Part shown: positions 17,027 to 24,693 of the stretch, piece after piece | Layout of the letters: each line of letters opens with the position of its first letter | Numbering within the stretch: position 1 is the stretch's first letter | Assembly: GCA_021793275.1 (NCBI GenBank) | Contig: JAJYTC010000036.1 | Span: 1-32,159, forward strand | DNA length: 32,159 bases | Origin: Deltaproteobacteria bacterium | GTDB lineage: Bacteria > Desulfobacterota > Syntrophobacteria > Syntrophobacterales > Syntrophobacteraceae | Direction of reading: 5' to 3' | Translations under genes and position numbers: made by a program | Notes under the pieces: model-generated | Told to the model about the DNA's origin: nothing | Databases searched by the model: none | What the model saw: only the letters and a program-made list of their open reading frames with translations

Positions 17027-17728
17027 TACAACTGCCCTTACGGGCAAATGGTCGGAGGCCATCCGGCTGAGCGGTGTTTTGTGTGCCGAGAGGCTGACGA
17101 GCGATTCCACCGGCCTTACCCAGATTCTATCGAGCGGCAGAACGGGCATGAATGACGGAAAAGTTCTCAGGGGCGGAGATTTCCCGAAAAAATTATGTAC
17201 ATGATGGAGGTTCACCATCGGGACCCACTCGTTGAAATCACCCAGCATTATTTCCATCCGGTCGCGCTGCGCGCAAAAGACATCCAGCAGCCGCCTGATT
17301 TGCCTGCGGCGTTCTCCGAGACCGAGTCCCAGGTGAGCCACTATCACCCGGATGGTTTCTCCTTTTACGAGCAAATCGACGTCCAGCGCACCTCTAGGCT
17401 GCCTTCCGGCCACGCTCAAATCTATATACCTTACGTCCTTCACCGGGTAGGAAGTCACAAGGGCATTCCCAAAATTGGCGCGATTTCGCCGGGTCGGCCC
17501 CAGGACCACCTCCATGCCCGCTTTTTCCGAAAGCAGGCTGGCGCACTTTTCCATTTGAAAAAACAGGGAATCGATTTCCTGCAATCCGACGATTTCCGCC
17601 CTCAGCTCCCTTATTACCCGCGCTACGCGTTCTGGATCGAATACACCGTCGATTCCCCTGTACTTGTGAATATTATAGCTGGCAACCGAAAAGTCACCGC
17701 GTTCATATGCAATATTACGTCTTTTCAT
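17015..17728 (-). CDS. Endonuclease/exonuclease/phosphatase-family hydrolase
   Basis: Metal-dependent phosphoesterase of the DNase I-like fold; the substrate (DNA, phosphoinositide-like or other phosphodiester) cannot be told from sequence. It is 237 residues from the ATG at 17726-17728. The catalytic motifs are in order: ASYNIHKYRG with N19, VGLQEIDS with E51, VIVAHLGLG, LGDFNEW, and the C-terminal SDHLPVRAV with the Asp-His pair. The frame also has TTG/ATG at 17806/17803, which would add a Cys-rich 25-residue lead with no family support. The last residues VVVSR and the stop are encoded by the palindrome arm, so the original C-terminus may have been replaced. Confidence 0.85.
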   Translation of the reverse strand: MKRRNIAYERGDFSVASYNIHKYRGIDGVFDPERVARVIRELRAEIVGLQEIDSLFFQMEKCASLLSEKAGMEVVLGPTRRNRANFGNALVTSYPVKDVRYIDLSVAGRQPRGALDVDLLVKGETIRVIVAHLGLGLGERRRQIRRLLDVFCAQRDRMEIMLGDFNEWVPMVNLHHVHNFFGKSPPLRTFPSFMPVLPLDRIWVRPVESLVSLSAHKTPLSRMASDHLPVRAVVVSR

Positions 17729-18107
17729 CTTCGATCTCACGGAACGGATACAGCAGCCATCAGAGGCCATTTCAAACTCGTGCGCAATAAATCTTACGCA
17801 CATCAATTAATAATAATATTTATGGGATGCCAAGGCAAGGACGGCCCCCCTGCGCAGAAGCAAAGCGAAACCCATTGTAAGCGCACGAAGAAATGAAGGC
17901 CCCGAACGGGTTTAAGCAGACGCCTGTGCCTGGGGGTGGGGGGTTTGGGGGAGTGGGTAGCTCCCCGCGCTTGTGTACTTCACTCTTTTTCCGAAAGTAT
18001 TGCCACACCTGAAGCAACAACCTGCAGCCGGCCGTATCACTTTGCATTGCCCCCCGACGGATTCGAGACGGCTCACCCGTCTGCCGGGCGCCAAGCCCTT
18101 CCGCTGC
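17729..18107. other. Gene-free stretch with possible decayed repeat
   Basis: No convincing gene. Around 17840-17975 the minus strand reads like degenerate repeat DNA (ACAATGGGTTTCGCT, then C-runs). AGCGCGGGGAGCT on the minus strand (17959-17971) is identical to 13866-13878 after clpB, also followed by C-runs. An AGACGG/CCGTCT hairpin is present near 18067-18083, downstream of fliW on its strand. Confidence 0.4.
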
Positions 18108-18533
18108 TTACGGAAGCGAACTCTGGGGCATTGCCAGGTGGCCCTTGAGTTCATCGGTTTCCATTGTCCATTGATAGCCGACCCTTGCGGCAACATTGAA
18201 AAGGAGCGGACTTTTTACATGGAAATGTATGGCTTTGGTTTCCCGATCGAACGAGACTATATTGAGGACTACCAAATCTTCGTCTCGTTCCAGACCGATC
18301 AGCTTTTTCTTCGCATCCGGCGCCGAGTACACCATTCCCAGGTAATCCGGGGAGCAGACCACAAAAGCAACGCCGGGTTCCTCCACCGACTGGAGCCACT
18401 GGAAAGGACCGTTTTTATATTCCAGCAGGACAAAGCTTTTCAGATTTTCAAAGCCGGGAATTCCCCAGGGAAAGGTGATAAGTTCTTTTTCCTCTATTTG
18501 TATCGTTCCAAAACGGGTGGTCTTAACCTGCAT
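18108..18533 (-). CDS. fliW: Flagellar assembly factor FliW
   Basis: Protein antagonist of CsrA: it binds CsrA allosterically and, in flagellated bacteria, is titrated by flagellin so that flagellin translation follows export. It is 141 residues, near the usual ~150. Family features visible: the N-terminal TTRFGTIQIEEKELITFPWGIPGFE, the central FVVCSPDYLG, and the late beta strands with ETKAIHFHVKSPLLFN. GAGGAG sits 5 nt before the ATG. It lies 37 nt downstream of csrA on the same strand, the classic csrA-fliW pair. No flagellin or other flagellar gene is in the window. Confidence 0.95.
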   Translation of the reverse strand: MQVKTTRFGTIQIEEKELITFPWGIPGFENLKSFVLLEYKNGPFQWLQSVEEPGVAFVVCSPDYLGMVYSAPDAKKKLIGLERDEDLVVLNIVSFDRETKAIHFHVKSPLLFNVAARVGYQWTMETDELKGHLAMPQSSLP

Positions 18534-18570
18534 GGAAACTCCTCGATATAAAAGCTCACTACCGGTACGG

Positions 18571-18813
18571 TTAGCCCCCCTGCCGACTGCCGGTATACGT
18601 GTCGAGCAGATTTTCGAACTCCTCCTTACCGATAAGCGCCGCAGCCCGGTTCTCCTTTTGGATTCTCCGGTACAGCTCTTCCCTGTAAATAGGGACGTGC
18701 GCAGGGCTCTTTATTCCCACCCGCACCTTGTTCTGATCGATCGAGGTTATCGTTACCTCTATATCCTCGCCGATCAGAATCGACTCGCCCGTTTTTCTGG
18801 TCAGTATGAGCAT
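18571..18813 (-). CDS. csrA: Carbon storage regulator CsrA
   Basis: Small RNA-binding protein that represses or stabilises target mRNAs by binding GGA-containing sites. It is 80 residues from the ATG at 18811-18813, starting MLILTRKTGESI, the family's invariant first strand. The RNA-binding residues L4 and R44 (within YREELYRRI) are present. The C-terminus is ~15-20 residues longer than E. coli CsrA, as is common in FliW-regulated CsrA proteins, where that extension helps FliW binding. The open frame continues 11 codons upstream without homology. AAGGCGG is about 8 nt before the ATG. Confidence 0.95.
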   Translation of the reverse strand: MLILTRKTGESILIGEDIEVTITSIDQNKVRVGIKSPAHVPIYREELYRRIQKENRAAALIGKEEFENLLDTYTGSRQGG

Positions 18814-18903
18814 TGGGTTTTCCGCCTTCAAAATATTATCGGTCACCTGGACCGTTTGCTTTAATTTTTCGTGGCCCTACCACTGCGGAACGACACTGTT
18901 TGG

Positions 18904-18909
18904 ATTATA
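18904..18909 (-). promoter_or_regulatory. Perfect -10 box (TATAAT), probable csrA promoter
   Basis: On the minus strand TATAAT lies about 90 nt upstream of the csrA start, in A+T-rich DNA. No good -35 box is found at 17 nt. The region also has ACAGTG/CACTGT half-sites around it that could bind a regulator. It is divergent from the J-domain gene. Confidence 0.4.
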
Positions 18910-18998
18910 CAGTGTATGCTGCAAATGGTATATAGTTGTTTTTCAATAGGTTTTATCCTGCGCATACAGGTCGATAATCGAATGGGGACAAGCTGAGT

Positions 18999-20162
18999 AT
19001 GGCGCCCGAAGTTCATTTGGACGACGATTTTCGAGCACTTGGACTTGAACCGGGGGCCGAAGCCTCCGAGGTGAAACGGGCCTATCGGACGCTCGTCAAG
19101 AAGTGGCATCCGGACCGCCATCAATTGGAACCCTACGAATCCCGAGTATTAGCGGAAGAAAAGTTCAGGGAAATTGACGAAGCCTACCGGCGCATCTCGA
19201 AGAACCGGGGGAAAACCTCGCCATTTCGGCGCCCCGCCAGCGGGGATTTCAGCGCGGCAAGACCTGCCGCCCCGAAGCCCCGGACAGCCTTTCGTGTCAA
19301 CCGCCGACCCGGCGCCGGCGTCCGTTTGTTTACCCGAACATGGCGGGTGCAGCCCGCCACTTTGTCCCTGGCTTTGGCGGCATTTATCCTGGTCCTGCTC
19401 TTTCCGCTCCTTTTGGACATCGGTACTTACCGGCCTGTTCGCGTGCAGAAAAAGGCAAAACACCATCCGCCGATAGACGAGACTCATGCCCCGGCGCGAC
19501 CGCAAACGGCCCTGCCCGCCCGCGCTCCGCACCCTGCCCTGCCAAAATCCGGGCCGGCTGCGGCCGTGCATTTTTTCACCCTTGGATCGAGCGCTTTTCA
19601 AGTGCTGCAGGTCCAGGGAAGGCCGGGGCGAATGCTGGGCGACACCTGGATTTACGGGCTTTCAGACGTGCGTTTCAAGAACGGACGGGTGTGTGGATAC
19701 GACAATTTCGGCGGATCGCTGCGGGTGAGAATACTGCCCGGGGCTCACAAAGGGTCTTACCCGCATCACATTACCATCGGGTCAACCAAGCAGCAGGTCC
19801 TGCTGGTCCAGGGGACCCCTGCGCGAGTCGCAGGAAACCGCTGGTACTATGGCTTTGCCGAGCTTATCTTCATGAACGGACTTGTCACGGGATACGACAA
19901 CTACTTCGGGACCCTGAAAATGCGCCTCCTTCCTTCCACTCCGAGCGGCCACGGAAAACGCGCATCTTTTTTCACCAAGGGTTCGACTCCTGACGAGGTG
20001 CTTGCCGCTCAGGGGACGCCCACGGCGGTTCATGGCAACCGCTGGTCCTATAATTTCGACTACGTATTCTTTCGGGACGGCAAGGTGAGCGGAGTCCTCG
20101 ATGCCGATGGGGCGCTCAACTTCGCAAACCCTGCAAAATCCGGTCTTGCGGACAAACCGTGA
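18999..20162 (+). CDS. Membrane-anchored J-domain protein with three extracytoplasmic repeats
   Basis: 387 residues. The N-terminal J-domain (~9-70) has the intact HPD at 37-39, so it should stimulate an Hsp70. A basic, Pro/Ala-rich linker leads to one strong membrane segment at ~119-139 (TLSLALAAFILVLLFPLLLD), followed by a Pro/Ala-rich stalk. Three tandem repeats of ~65 residues fill the C-terminus (~191-247, 257-313, 323-375). Each has the pattern T.GS....VL..QG.P....G..W.Y....V.F..G.V.G. This pattern is like the BamE/SmpA-type fold (G....V...G.P, then W.Y and F..G.V). With positive residues before the membrane segment, the J-domain would be cytoplasmic and the repeats periplasmic. The partner Hsp70 is unknown. 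It is divergent from csrA. The architecture is clear; the biological role is not. Confidence 0.85.
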   Translation: MAPEVHLDDDFRALGLEPGAEASEVKRAYRTLVKKWHPDRHQLEPYESRVLAEEKFREIDEAYRRISKNRGKTSPFRRPASGDFSAARPAAPKPRTAFRVNRRPGAGVRLFTRTWRVQPATLSLALAAFILVLLFPLLLDIGTYRPVRVQKKAKHHPPIDETHAPARPQTALPARAPHPALPKSGPAAAVHFFTLGSSAFQVLQVQGRPGRMLGDTWIYGLSDVRFKNGRVCGYDNFGGSLRVRILPGAHKGSYPHHITIGSTKQQVLLVQGTPARVAGNRWYYGFAELIFMNGLVTGYDNYFGTLKMRLLPSTPSGHGKRASFFTKGSTPDEVLAAQGTPTAVHGNRWSYNFDYVFFRDGKVSGVLDADGALNFANPAKSGLADKP

Positions 20163-20234
20163 GCCGCCGGAACCTCCCTGTTTTACATGTTTACCGGGAC
20201 AAAAAGTGGCCCGGACCTTTGAGAGGGGTACGCT

Positions 20235-21947
20235 ATGATTATGGACAAAATTTACAGGGGTGAGTTCGACCCCGAACTTATCCGGGTCGGTCCTCCGAGC
20301 ATGGACGAAGCCAGGGTGGGCATGATCGTCGACCGGTACCGGGAGCTTTTGAAAGATTACCCGCCCGCCAGACTGGAAACCGACGGCGCCCTGCCTGCAG
20401 AACTCCTTCGTAAAATGGGCGACAGCGGCTTTTTCGGCCTCACCATCGATACCGAATACGGGGGCCTGGGCTTCAACCTGTGCGAATATTTAAAAGTGGT
20501 CGAGGAAATCGCCAGGCTGGATATCCCGGTCGCCTTCACGTTCCTTGCGCACCTTTCCATAGGAATAAAAGCGATCCAGCTTTTCGGAAACGAGGACCAG
20601 AAACGCAAATACCTGACCCGGGCGGCATCCGGGGAGATGATCTTCGCCTTCGCCCTGACCGAACCACGCATCGGCTCGGATGCCCAGCATATCGAAACAA
20701 CGGCGGTGCTGAGCGAAGATGAAACCCATTACGTGCTGAACGGTAAAAAGACCTATATTACGAACGCCAATTACGCAGGCGGTATGACCGTTTTTGCGCA
20801 GCTCGATCCCAAGGAACCCGGGTACATCGGGGCGTTCATAGTCGAAACCGACCGGGAGGGGGTGCAGGTAGGCAAAGACATGCCCAAAATGGGCCTGACG
20901 GCAAGCTCGACGGCTGCCGTCCAGTTCAGGAACGTGCGCATTCCGAAGGAAAACCTCATCGGGGCGCCGGGCGAGGGTTTCAAAATGGCCATGACCGTGC
21001 TCAATTTTGGCAGGCTGAGTTTGGGCGCCTCTTCTGCGTCATTGATGCGCGTCTCGGCCAGGGAGATGCTAAAGAGAGCTTCTTCGCGGATCCAGTTCCA
21101 GGTCCCGATCAGCAGCTTTCAGTTGATCCAGGAAAAGATCGTGCGCGCCCGGGTCAACGAGGCGGTCAGCTCCGCCATGAACAGCCTGGCTGCCGTGATT
21201 CTCCAGGACCAACCGTTTCTTCGCACGGCAATCGAAACTTCTCACTGCAAGCTATTCGGCACAACTCGGGCGTGGGACGCGGTCTATGACGCTCTACAGA
21301 CCGCAGGCGGCGCGGGCTACCTCAAAACCATGCCCTATGAAAAATGGATGCGCGACGTACGGGTGACGACGGTATTCGAAGGCACAACCGAGGTGCATTC
21401 AGTCTATCCGGCCCTTTGGGGCATGCGCATGATCGGCAAATCACTCAAAGAATCGGGGCGCTCTTACCTGTCGCTCGCCCCGGAGCTGCTAAAGCTCCTC
21501 GTAAAAGGCCTGAAATGGCCCTTTTTCTATGAAAACAGCATAATGCAGAAAGGGCTTCGCGAGGCGAAAAGATGCGCAAAAGCCACCAGGGTCCTTCTCC
21601 TGGGCGGGCTACTGGTCTACGGCAGGAAAATGGCGCACGGTAAAACGGCGAACAGGGAATTCCTGTTCCGCCGCATAACCACTCTTTCTCTTTATACTTT
21701 CGGGCTCCTCGCCCTGCTTCGCCAAACGGATATAAAGCGCAAAGCCGGCGCCATCGAGGCAGAGGACCTGCACATACTGCAATATTTCACCGCTGAAGCA
21801 AAACAGGCGCGTAAAAGCAACAGAAGGCTTTTCGATTCCAGGAACGAAAGGATGAATACCGCCCTGTTTCGAGAATATTCCAAATCGCAGTCTAACGGCG
21901 GAGAGCAAACAAGTCCCGAAGATCGGTCGACCACGGGCGATAAGTGA
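20235..21947 (+). CDS. Acyl-CoA dehydrogenase, long form
   Basis: FAD-dependent alpha,beta-dehydrogenation of an acyl-CoA (beta-oxidation), with electrons passing to ETF. It is 570 residues, longer than the ~380 of short/medium-chain enzymes; the extra ~170 C-terminal residues resemble the VLCAD-like group. Conserved parts: GFFGLTIDTEYGGLG, the FAD-contact segment FALTEPRIGSDA, NGKKTYITNA, and RDVRVTTVFEGTTEVHS, where E382 fits the catalytic base. The C-terminal extension is helical and basic (LLLGGLLVYGRKMAHGK), possibly membrane-associated. GAGAGGGG precedes the ATG at 20235; a second ATG lies two codons later. The chain-length preference cannot be read from sequence. Confidence 0.92.
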   Translation: MIMDKIYRGEFDPELIRVGPPSMDEARVGMIVDRYRELLKDYPPARLETDGALPAELLRKMGDSGFFGLTIDTEYGGLGFNLCEYLKVVEEIARLDIPVAFTFLAHLSIGIKAIQLFGNEDQKRKYLTRAASGEMIFAFALTEPRIGSDAQHIETTAVLSEDETHYVLNGKKTYITNANYAGGMTVFAQLDPKEPGYIGAFIVETDREGVQVGKDMPKMGLTASSTAAVQFRNVRIPKENLIGAPGEGFKMAMTVLNFGRLSLGASSASLMRVSAREMLKRASSRIQFQVPISSFQLIQEKIVRARVNEAVSSAMNSLAAVILQDQPFLRTAIETSHCKLFGTTRAWDAVYDALQTAGGAGYLKTMPYEKWMRDVRVTTVFEGTTEVHSVYPALWGMRMIGKSLKESGRSYLSLAPELLKLLVKGLKWPFFYENSIMQKGLREAKRCAKATRVLLLGGLLVYGRKMAHGKTANREFLFRRITTLSLYTFGLLALLRQTDIKRKAGAIEAEDLHILQYFTAEAKQARKSNRRLFDSRNERMNTALFREYSKSQSNGGEQTSPEDRSTTGDK

Positions 21948-22019
21948 CGCAAAAGGCCGGATGCAGAATCCAGCGCCGGTTGCAGCCTGGCTGCGCCAAG
22001 TCGATTCCGGCGCCAAGAG

Positions 22020-22110
22020 TTGCGGCCGCCGGTGATAGTGGCGGCCGCGACCTTATTCGAACCTCGCAAAACCTTCAGGCCTTTCCATCTCGCCGGGAAA
22101 ATCCGAAAAA
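22020..22110. repeat. 91-bp dispersed repeat, copy 1, with 9-bp palindrome
   Basis: It starts with GCGGCCGCC (22022-22030), a 9-nt loop and the exact complement GGCGGCCGC (22040-22048). It then continues for ~60 bp through the 3' end of the DUF4389 gene. Copy 2 lies at 24694-24784 in the same orientation. Over the aligned 89 bp I count 76 identities (about 85%), without gaps. On the minus strand the hairpin comes 5 nt after the DUF4389 stop codon, so it also marks the end of that transcript. Confidence 0.85.
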
Positions 22111-22361
22111 GGAAACGGTTTGGTGTTGTCGTTCAGCGTTATGTACCGTACAAGCCGGTACATATACACTGCGGCCTTGTTCGAAAAGGAGCGCAGCGGT
22201 TCGCTGTAGCTCCTGGTCAACAGCAGTATCACATATTGCATCAAGGCTATCATTTGGATCATGAAATTCATTAAGCTGAGGATTACTACGAATATAAGCG
22301 TGTACACAAGCCTCACGCCGATTTTGCCTCTTGGAATGCCGCTTTGTGCCAGTAGGTCCAT
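22053..22361 (-). CDS. DUF4389 membrane protein
   Basis: Small inner-membrane protein of the DUF4389 family, function unknown. From the ATG at 22359-22361 (GGGGGA 5 nt upstream) it has 102 residues. It contains the family pattern RLVYTLIFVVILSLMNFMIQMIALMQ (two long hydrophobic stretches), then LLTRSYSEPLRSF, YMYRLVRYITLN and the C-terminal KPFPFSDFP. Longer starts exist in the same frame up to 22490 but overlap the amidohydrolase region without support. Its last ~20 codons lie inside the dispersed repeat. It is 73 nt downstream of the amidohydrolase on the same strand. Confidence 0.85.
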   Translation of the reverse strand: MDLLAQSGIPRGKIGVRLVYTLIFVVILSLMNFMIQMIALMQYVILLLTRSYSEPLRSFSNKAAVYMYRLVRYITLNDNTKPFPFSDFPGEMERPEGFARFE

Positions 22362-22434
22362 TTTTTCCCCCGATTTGAAAATCCACATGTGCCGGGATCC
22401 AGCTCGCAAAGTAAAGTTCGATCCCCTCCGAATC

Positions 22435-23364
22435 TTACGGCGCAAAATGAACGGAAAAACGACACTTGTCAACAGTCGGTTTGAGACCAAACAGCTCGGC
22501 GGCGTTCCGGTTGAGGATCCTTTCCAGGTCCTCGGCGGAGAGCCCCGCGGTCTTCAGCCGTTTGAGCTCCCGGTCCCAGGCGTAGGGGATGTTAGGAAAA
22601 TCTGAGCCGTAGAGGAGCCTGTCTGTACGGTAACGGCTCAAATCGATGGTTTCCGCAAGCGGAAAGTAATTAGCCACCACCATGGTCGTATCCAGCCACA
22701 GATGGTCGTATTTCTCGATCAATCTGCGGTAGGCCGACAGTTCGTCGAATCCCAGATGCGGCACGCAGATCTTCAGTCCCGGGAAGTTTTTCAGGACCAG
22801 TTCCAGTTTATCGGCGCTGCACAGCCGGTAGGGATCGCAGCGGTAGGCCGTGCTGTTGGGCTCCCGGCCAACATGCATGAGGATCGGCTTGTCATTTTGG
22901 CGGCAGCATTCGTAGAGCGGATCCATGGCTGCCGAATTCATGTCGAAACATTGTACATGGGCATGGAGCTTCAGCCCTGCCAGTCCCGCAGCGAAAGCTT
23001 CCCGCAGAATCGCTTCGGCATTGTCCTCGCCGGGAAACACGGTGGCCAGACCGGTCACCTGCCCGGGGCGGGCCCGGCAGTGCTCCACCATATAGCGGTT
23101 CAAATCGGCTGCCATTCCCGGTTTGTGCGCATATTGCAAGGCAACGATATGATCGATCCCATGGGACAGGAGGAACTCAAACACCTCGGAAGTGGAGAGC
23201 TGATACCGGATGTGCCAGGCATTTTCATCAAACCACTGCCAGACGGCGGAAAAAATACCAGGCGGAAAAATGTGGACGTGAGCATCAGTCACCGCCGGCA
23301 ACCCGGCGGGGACTCCGGAATCTTCGGGATCATCAGGAGACGGCATATTCGGCTTCATGATCAT
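22435..23364 (-). CDS. Amidohydrolase-2 family metal-dependent hydrolase
   Basis: TIM-barrel hydrolase or decarboxylase of the amidohydrolase superfamily; the substrate is unknown. It is 309 residues from the ATG at 23362-23364, which has AAAGGTG 8-9 nt upstream. Other in-frame ATGs at 23373 and 23358 are possible, and the frame extends to 23481. Metal motifs: VTDAHVHIF with H29-x-H31, then GLKLHAHVQCFD, ILMHVGREP, CVPHLGFDE and the late aspartate in LLYGSDFPN. The pattern fits the COG2159-like group (aminocarboxymuconate-semialdehyde decarboxylase relatives). It lies upstream of the DUF4389 gene on the same strand. Confidence 0.88.
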   Translation of the reverse strand: MIMKPNMPSPDDPEDSGVPAGLPAVTDAHVHIFPPGIFSAVWQWFDENAWHIRYQLSTSEVFEFLLSHGIDHIVALQYAHKPGMAADLNRYMVEHCRARPGQVTGLATVFPGEDNAEAILREAFAAGLAGLKLHAHVQCFDMNSAAMDPLYECCRQNDKPILMHVGREPNSTAYRCDPYRLCSADKLELVLKNFPGLKICVPHLGFDELSAYRRLIEKYDHLWLDTTMVVANYFPLAETIDLSRYRTDRLLYGSDFPNIPYAWDRELKRLKTAGLSAEDLERILNRNAAELFGLKPTVDKCRFSVHFAP

Positions 23365-23581
23365 CGTATTCATCACCTTTACGGGAGGCGCCCCAACATA
23401 CATACGACCGCCACAACTTAACAGATGTGCTCGAACATAATTATAATAACAGATACAACCCATGAGTGGCAAACGTGCCAAAAACCGAAACCGGATACGC
23501 CGATAAGGTTACACGGAAGCCGCGAATGTGTTACAAATAAATGGAATCGGCCGGCACCGCATCAAGCACGCTTTCTTTTCG

Positions 23582-23629
23582 CTTCTGACATGCTATGATT
23601 GGTGCGGGACGGAGGTCGCATGTCAGAAG
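23582..23629. promoter_or_regulatory. 12-bp perfect inverted repeat around an extended -10 box
   Basis: CTTCTGACATGC (23582-23593) and GCATGTCAGAAG (23618-23629) are exact complements, separated by 24 nt. The spacer begins with TATGAT (23594-23599), preceded by TG and one base, an extended -10 promoter. The left arm is therefore upstream of the start site and the right arm downstream, as in a repressor operator. An alternative is a cruciform or RNA hairpin in a longer transcript. Confidence 0.6.
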
Positions 23630-23744
23630 TCAGGGGTTTTCTCCGACGCCTGACGCCCGATCTTCGCCATCCGCCAGCCCACCTCGCATTGAAGCCGGCT
23701 GCGTGAGTCCCGGAAAAGGCACCTTCCCCTTCCGGGATTTTTTT
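23606..23744 (+). ncRNA. Candidate small RNA or leader with its own terminator
   Basis: From the extended -10 at 23591-23599, transcription would start near 23606 and stop at the strong terminator ending at 23744, giving ~140 nt. Inside are a GTCAGG/CCTGAC stem (23629-23634 with 23649-23654) and the terminator stem. No protein frame with a ribosome site is visible. I could not match it to SRP RNA, 6S, tmRNA, RNase P or a riboswitch I know. It could also be an attenuator for the gene at 23967. Exact ends are inferred. Confidence 0.4.
23708..23744 (+). terminator. Intrinsic terminator
   Basis: TCCCGGAA (23708-23715) pairs with TTCCGGGA (23730-23737); inner AAGG/CCTT can extend the stem. It is followed immediately by seven T residues (23738-23744). 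No plus-strand protein gene lies directly upstream; the nearest gene upstream is on the other strand. Confidence 0.9.
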
Positions 23745-23966
23745 ATTGGCGGGGTGATCCGCGATGACCCGCCGCCGCCCTCATACCGGGAGCGCGTCGG
23801 CGACGATGTTGCGGGAGGGGATCAACCCCTGTCCCTGCGCTAAAAGTCTCGCCCCCGGCGGATTTCAGCGCGGGGAATCGAAGAGATTCGCTTCCGGACA
23901 AAGCGCACAAGAGCGGCGCCTCATCCGTTGCGAATGAAAGAAGAACGTAAACTTGTGGAGAATAGA

Positions 23967-24518
23967 ATGGCGAATGCAGAAGAATACACACATTACAGCA
24001 GCGGCCTGAGAGGCGCGGAAGCCGAGTTCGGCGCTCAGGCTGAAAAGTGGGGAATGAACGAAGTCACCTACACCTATGACGGCCACCAGCCTTCCCGGAC
24101 CAGGGGCCTGACGAAACTTTCCCCCGAAGAGATGACCCGAGGCGATATCAGTATGGAGATCGTCTGCACGCGGATGAACCGAAGCTATTCCAACGCGGAG
24201 GCCATCCGCAAGGTGATGCAGATGATCTTCCACATGGTGAATAAGGGCTTCCAGGTGTTCGTGGTGGGCTGGATCCAGCCAAACGACACCGTAAAAGGCG
24301 GGACCGGCTGGACTGTGGAGCTGGCCAAACTCTTCAACCGGCCCATCAGCGTCTTCGATCAGGACCGAAATCGCTGGTTCGACTGGAAAGACGGCCGCTG
24401 GATGGAAAGCACGCCGACCATCCAATACCGGACCTTCACCGGAACCGGCACCCGGTACCTGAGCGAAGAAGGAAAACAGGCCATTCACGACCTGTTCGAA
24501 CGCTCCTTTAAATCCTGA
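23967..24518 (+). CDS. Unknown protein, possible SLOG/Rossmann-like fold
   Basis: 183 residues from the ATG at 23967, which has GTGGAG 6-7 nt upstream; the frame can extend to 23928. I know no functional name. It begins with YSSGLRGAEAEFGAQAEKWG. The middle has FQVFVVGWI followed by GGTGWTVELAKLFNRPISVF, a glycine-rich turn and helix resembling the nucleotide-binding loop of SLOG/Rossmann-like proteins (compare GTAWTV in molybdenum-carrier-like families). The C-terminus is YLSEEGKQAIHDLFERSF. No signal or membrane segment. It stands alone between a terminator and repeat DNA. The fold assignment is inference; function unknown. The 220-nt sequence before it (23745-23966) holds no other gene. 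Confidence 0.75.
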   Translation: MANAEEYTHYSSGLRGAEAEFGAQAEKWGMNEVTYTYDGHQPSRTRGLTKLSPEEMTRGDISMEIVCTRMNRSYSNAEAIRKVMQMIFHMVNKGFQVFVVGWIQPNDTVKGGTGWTVELAKLFNRPISVFDQDRNRWFDWKDGRWMESTPTIQYRTFTGTGTRYLSEEGKQAIHDLFERSFKS

Positions 24519-24554
24519 CCTTTAAAGTTGCTCGCAGTGCGCGCAACACAAAAC

Positions 24555-24611
24555 GGCGCCGCGAAGCGCAAAAGCACGACGTGCCGAAACGCGCGGTGAG
24601 CCAGCGGCGCC
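24555..24611. repeat. GC-rich inverted repeat after the SLOG-like gene
   Basis: GGCGCCGC (24555-24562) and GCGGCGCC (24604-24611) are exact complements. Within the 41-nt spacer is a small palindrome GCACG-A-CGTGC. It may fold as a branched hairpin. There is no T run after it. Confidence 0.4.
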
Positions 24612-24693
24612 ATGGCTGCCTGCGGCATTGGGTCGGGCCGGCCACAACCCGATGAATGGGCCGCAAAGACCGGACAAGACCCGCGTCAAACAT

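Noticed and set aside
23606-23744. SRP RNA, 6S RNA, tmRNA or RNase P RNA
   Set aside because: The conserved cores of these RNAs (for example the GGUCAGGUCCGGAAGG-type loop of SRP RNA) are not present.
23595-23843. Open frame of 82 codons covering the terminator region
   Set aside because: It reads through a strong terminator, is Pro/Arg-rich without a ribosome site, and has no recognisable domain.
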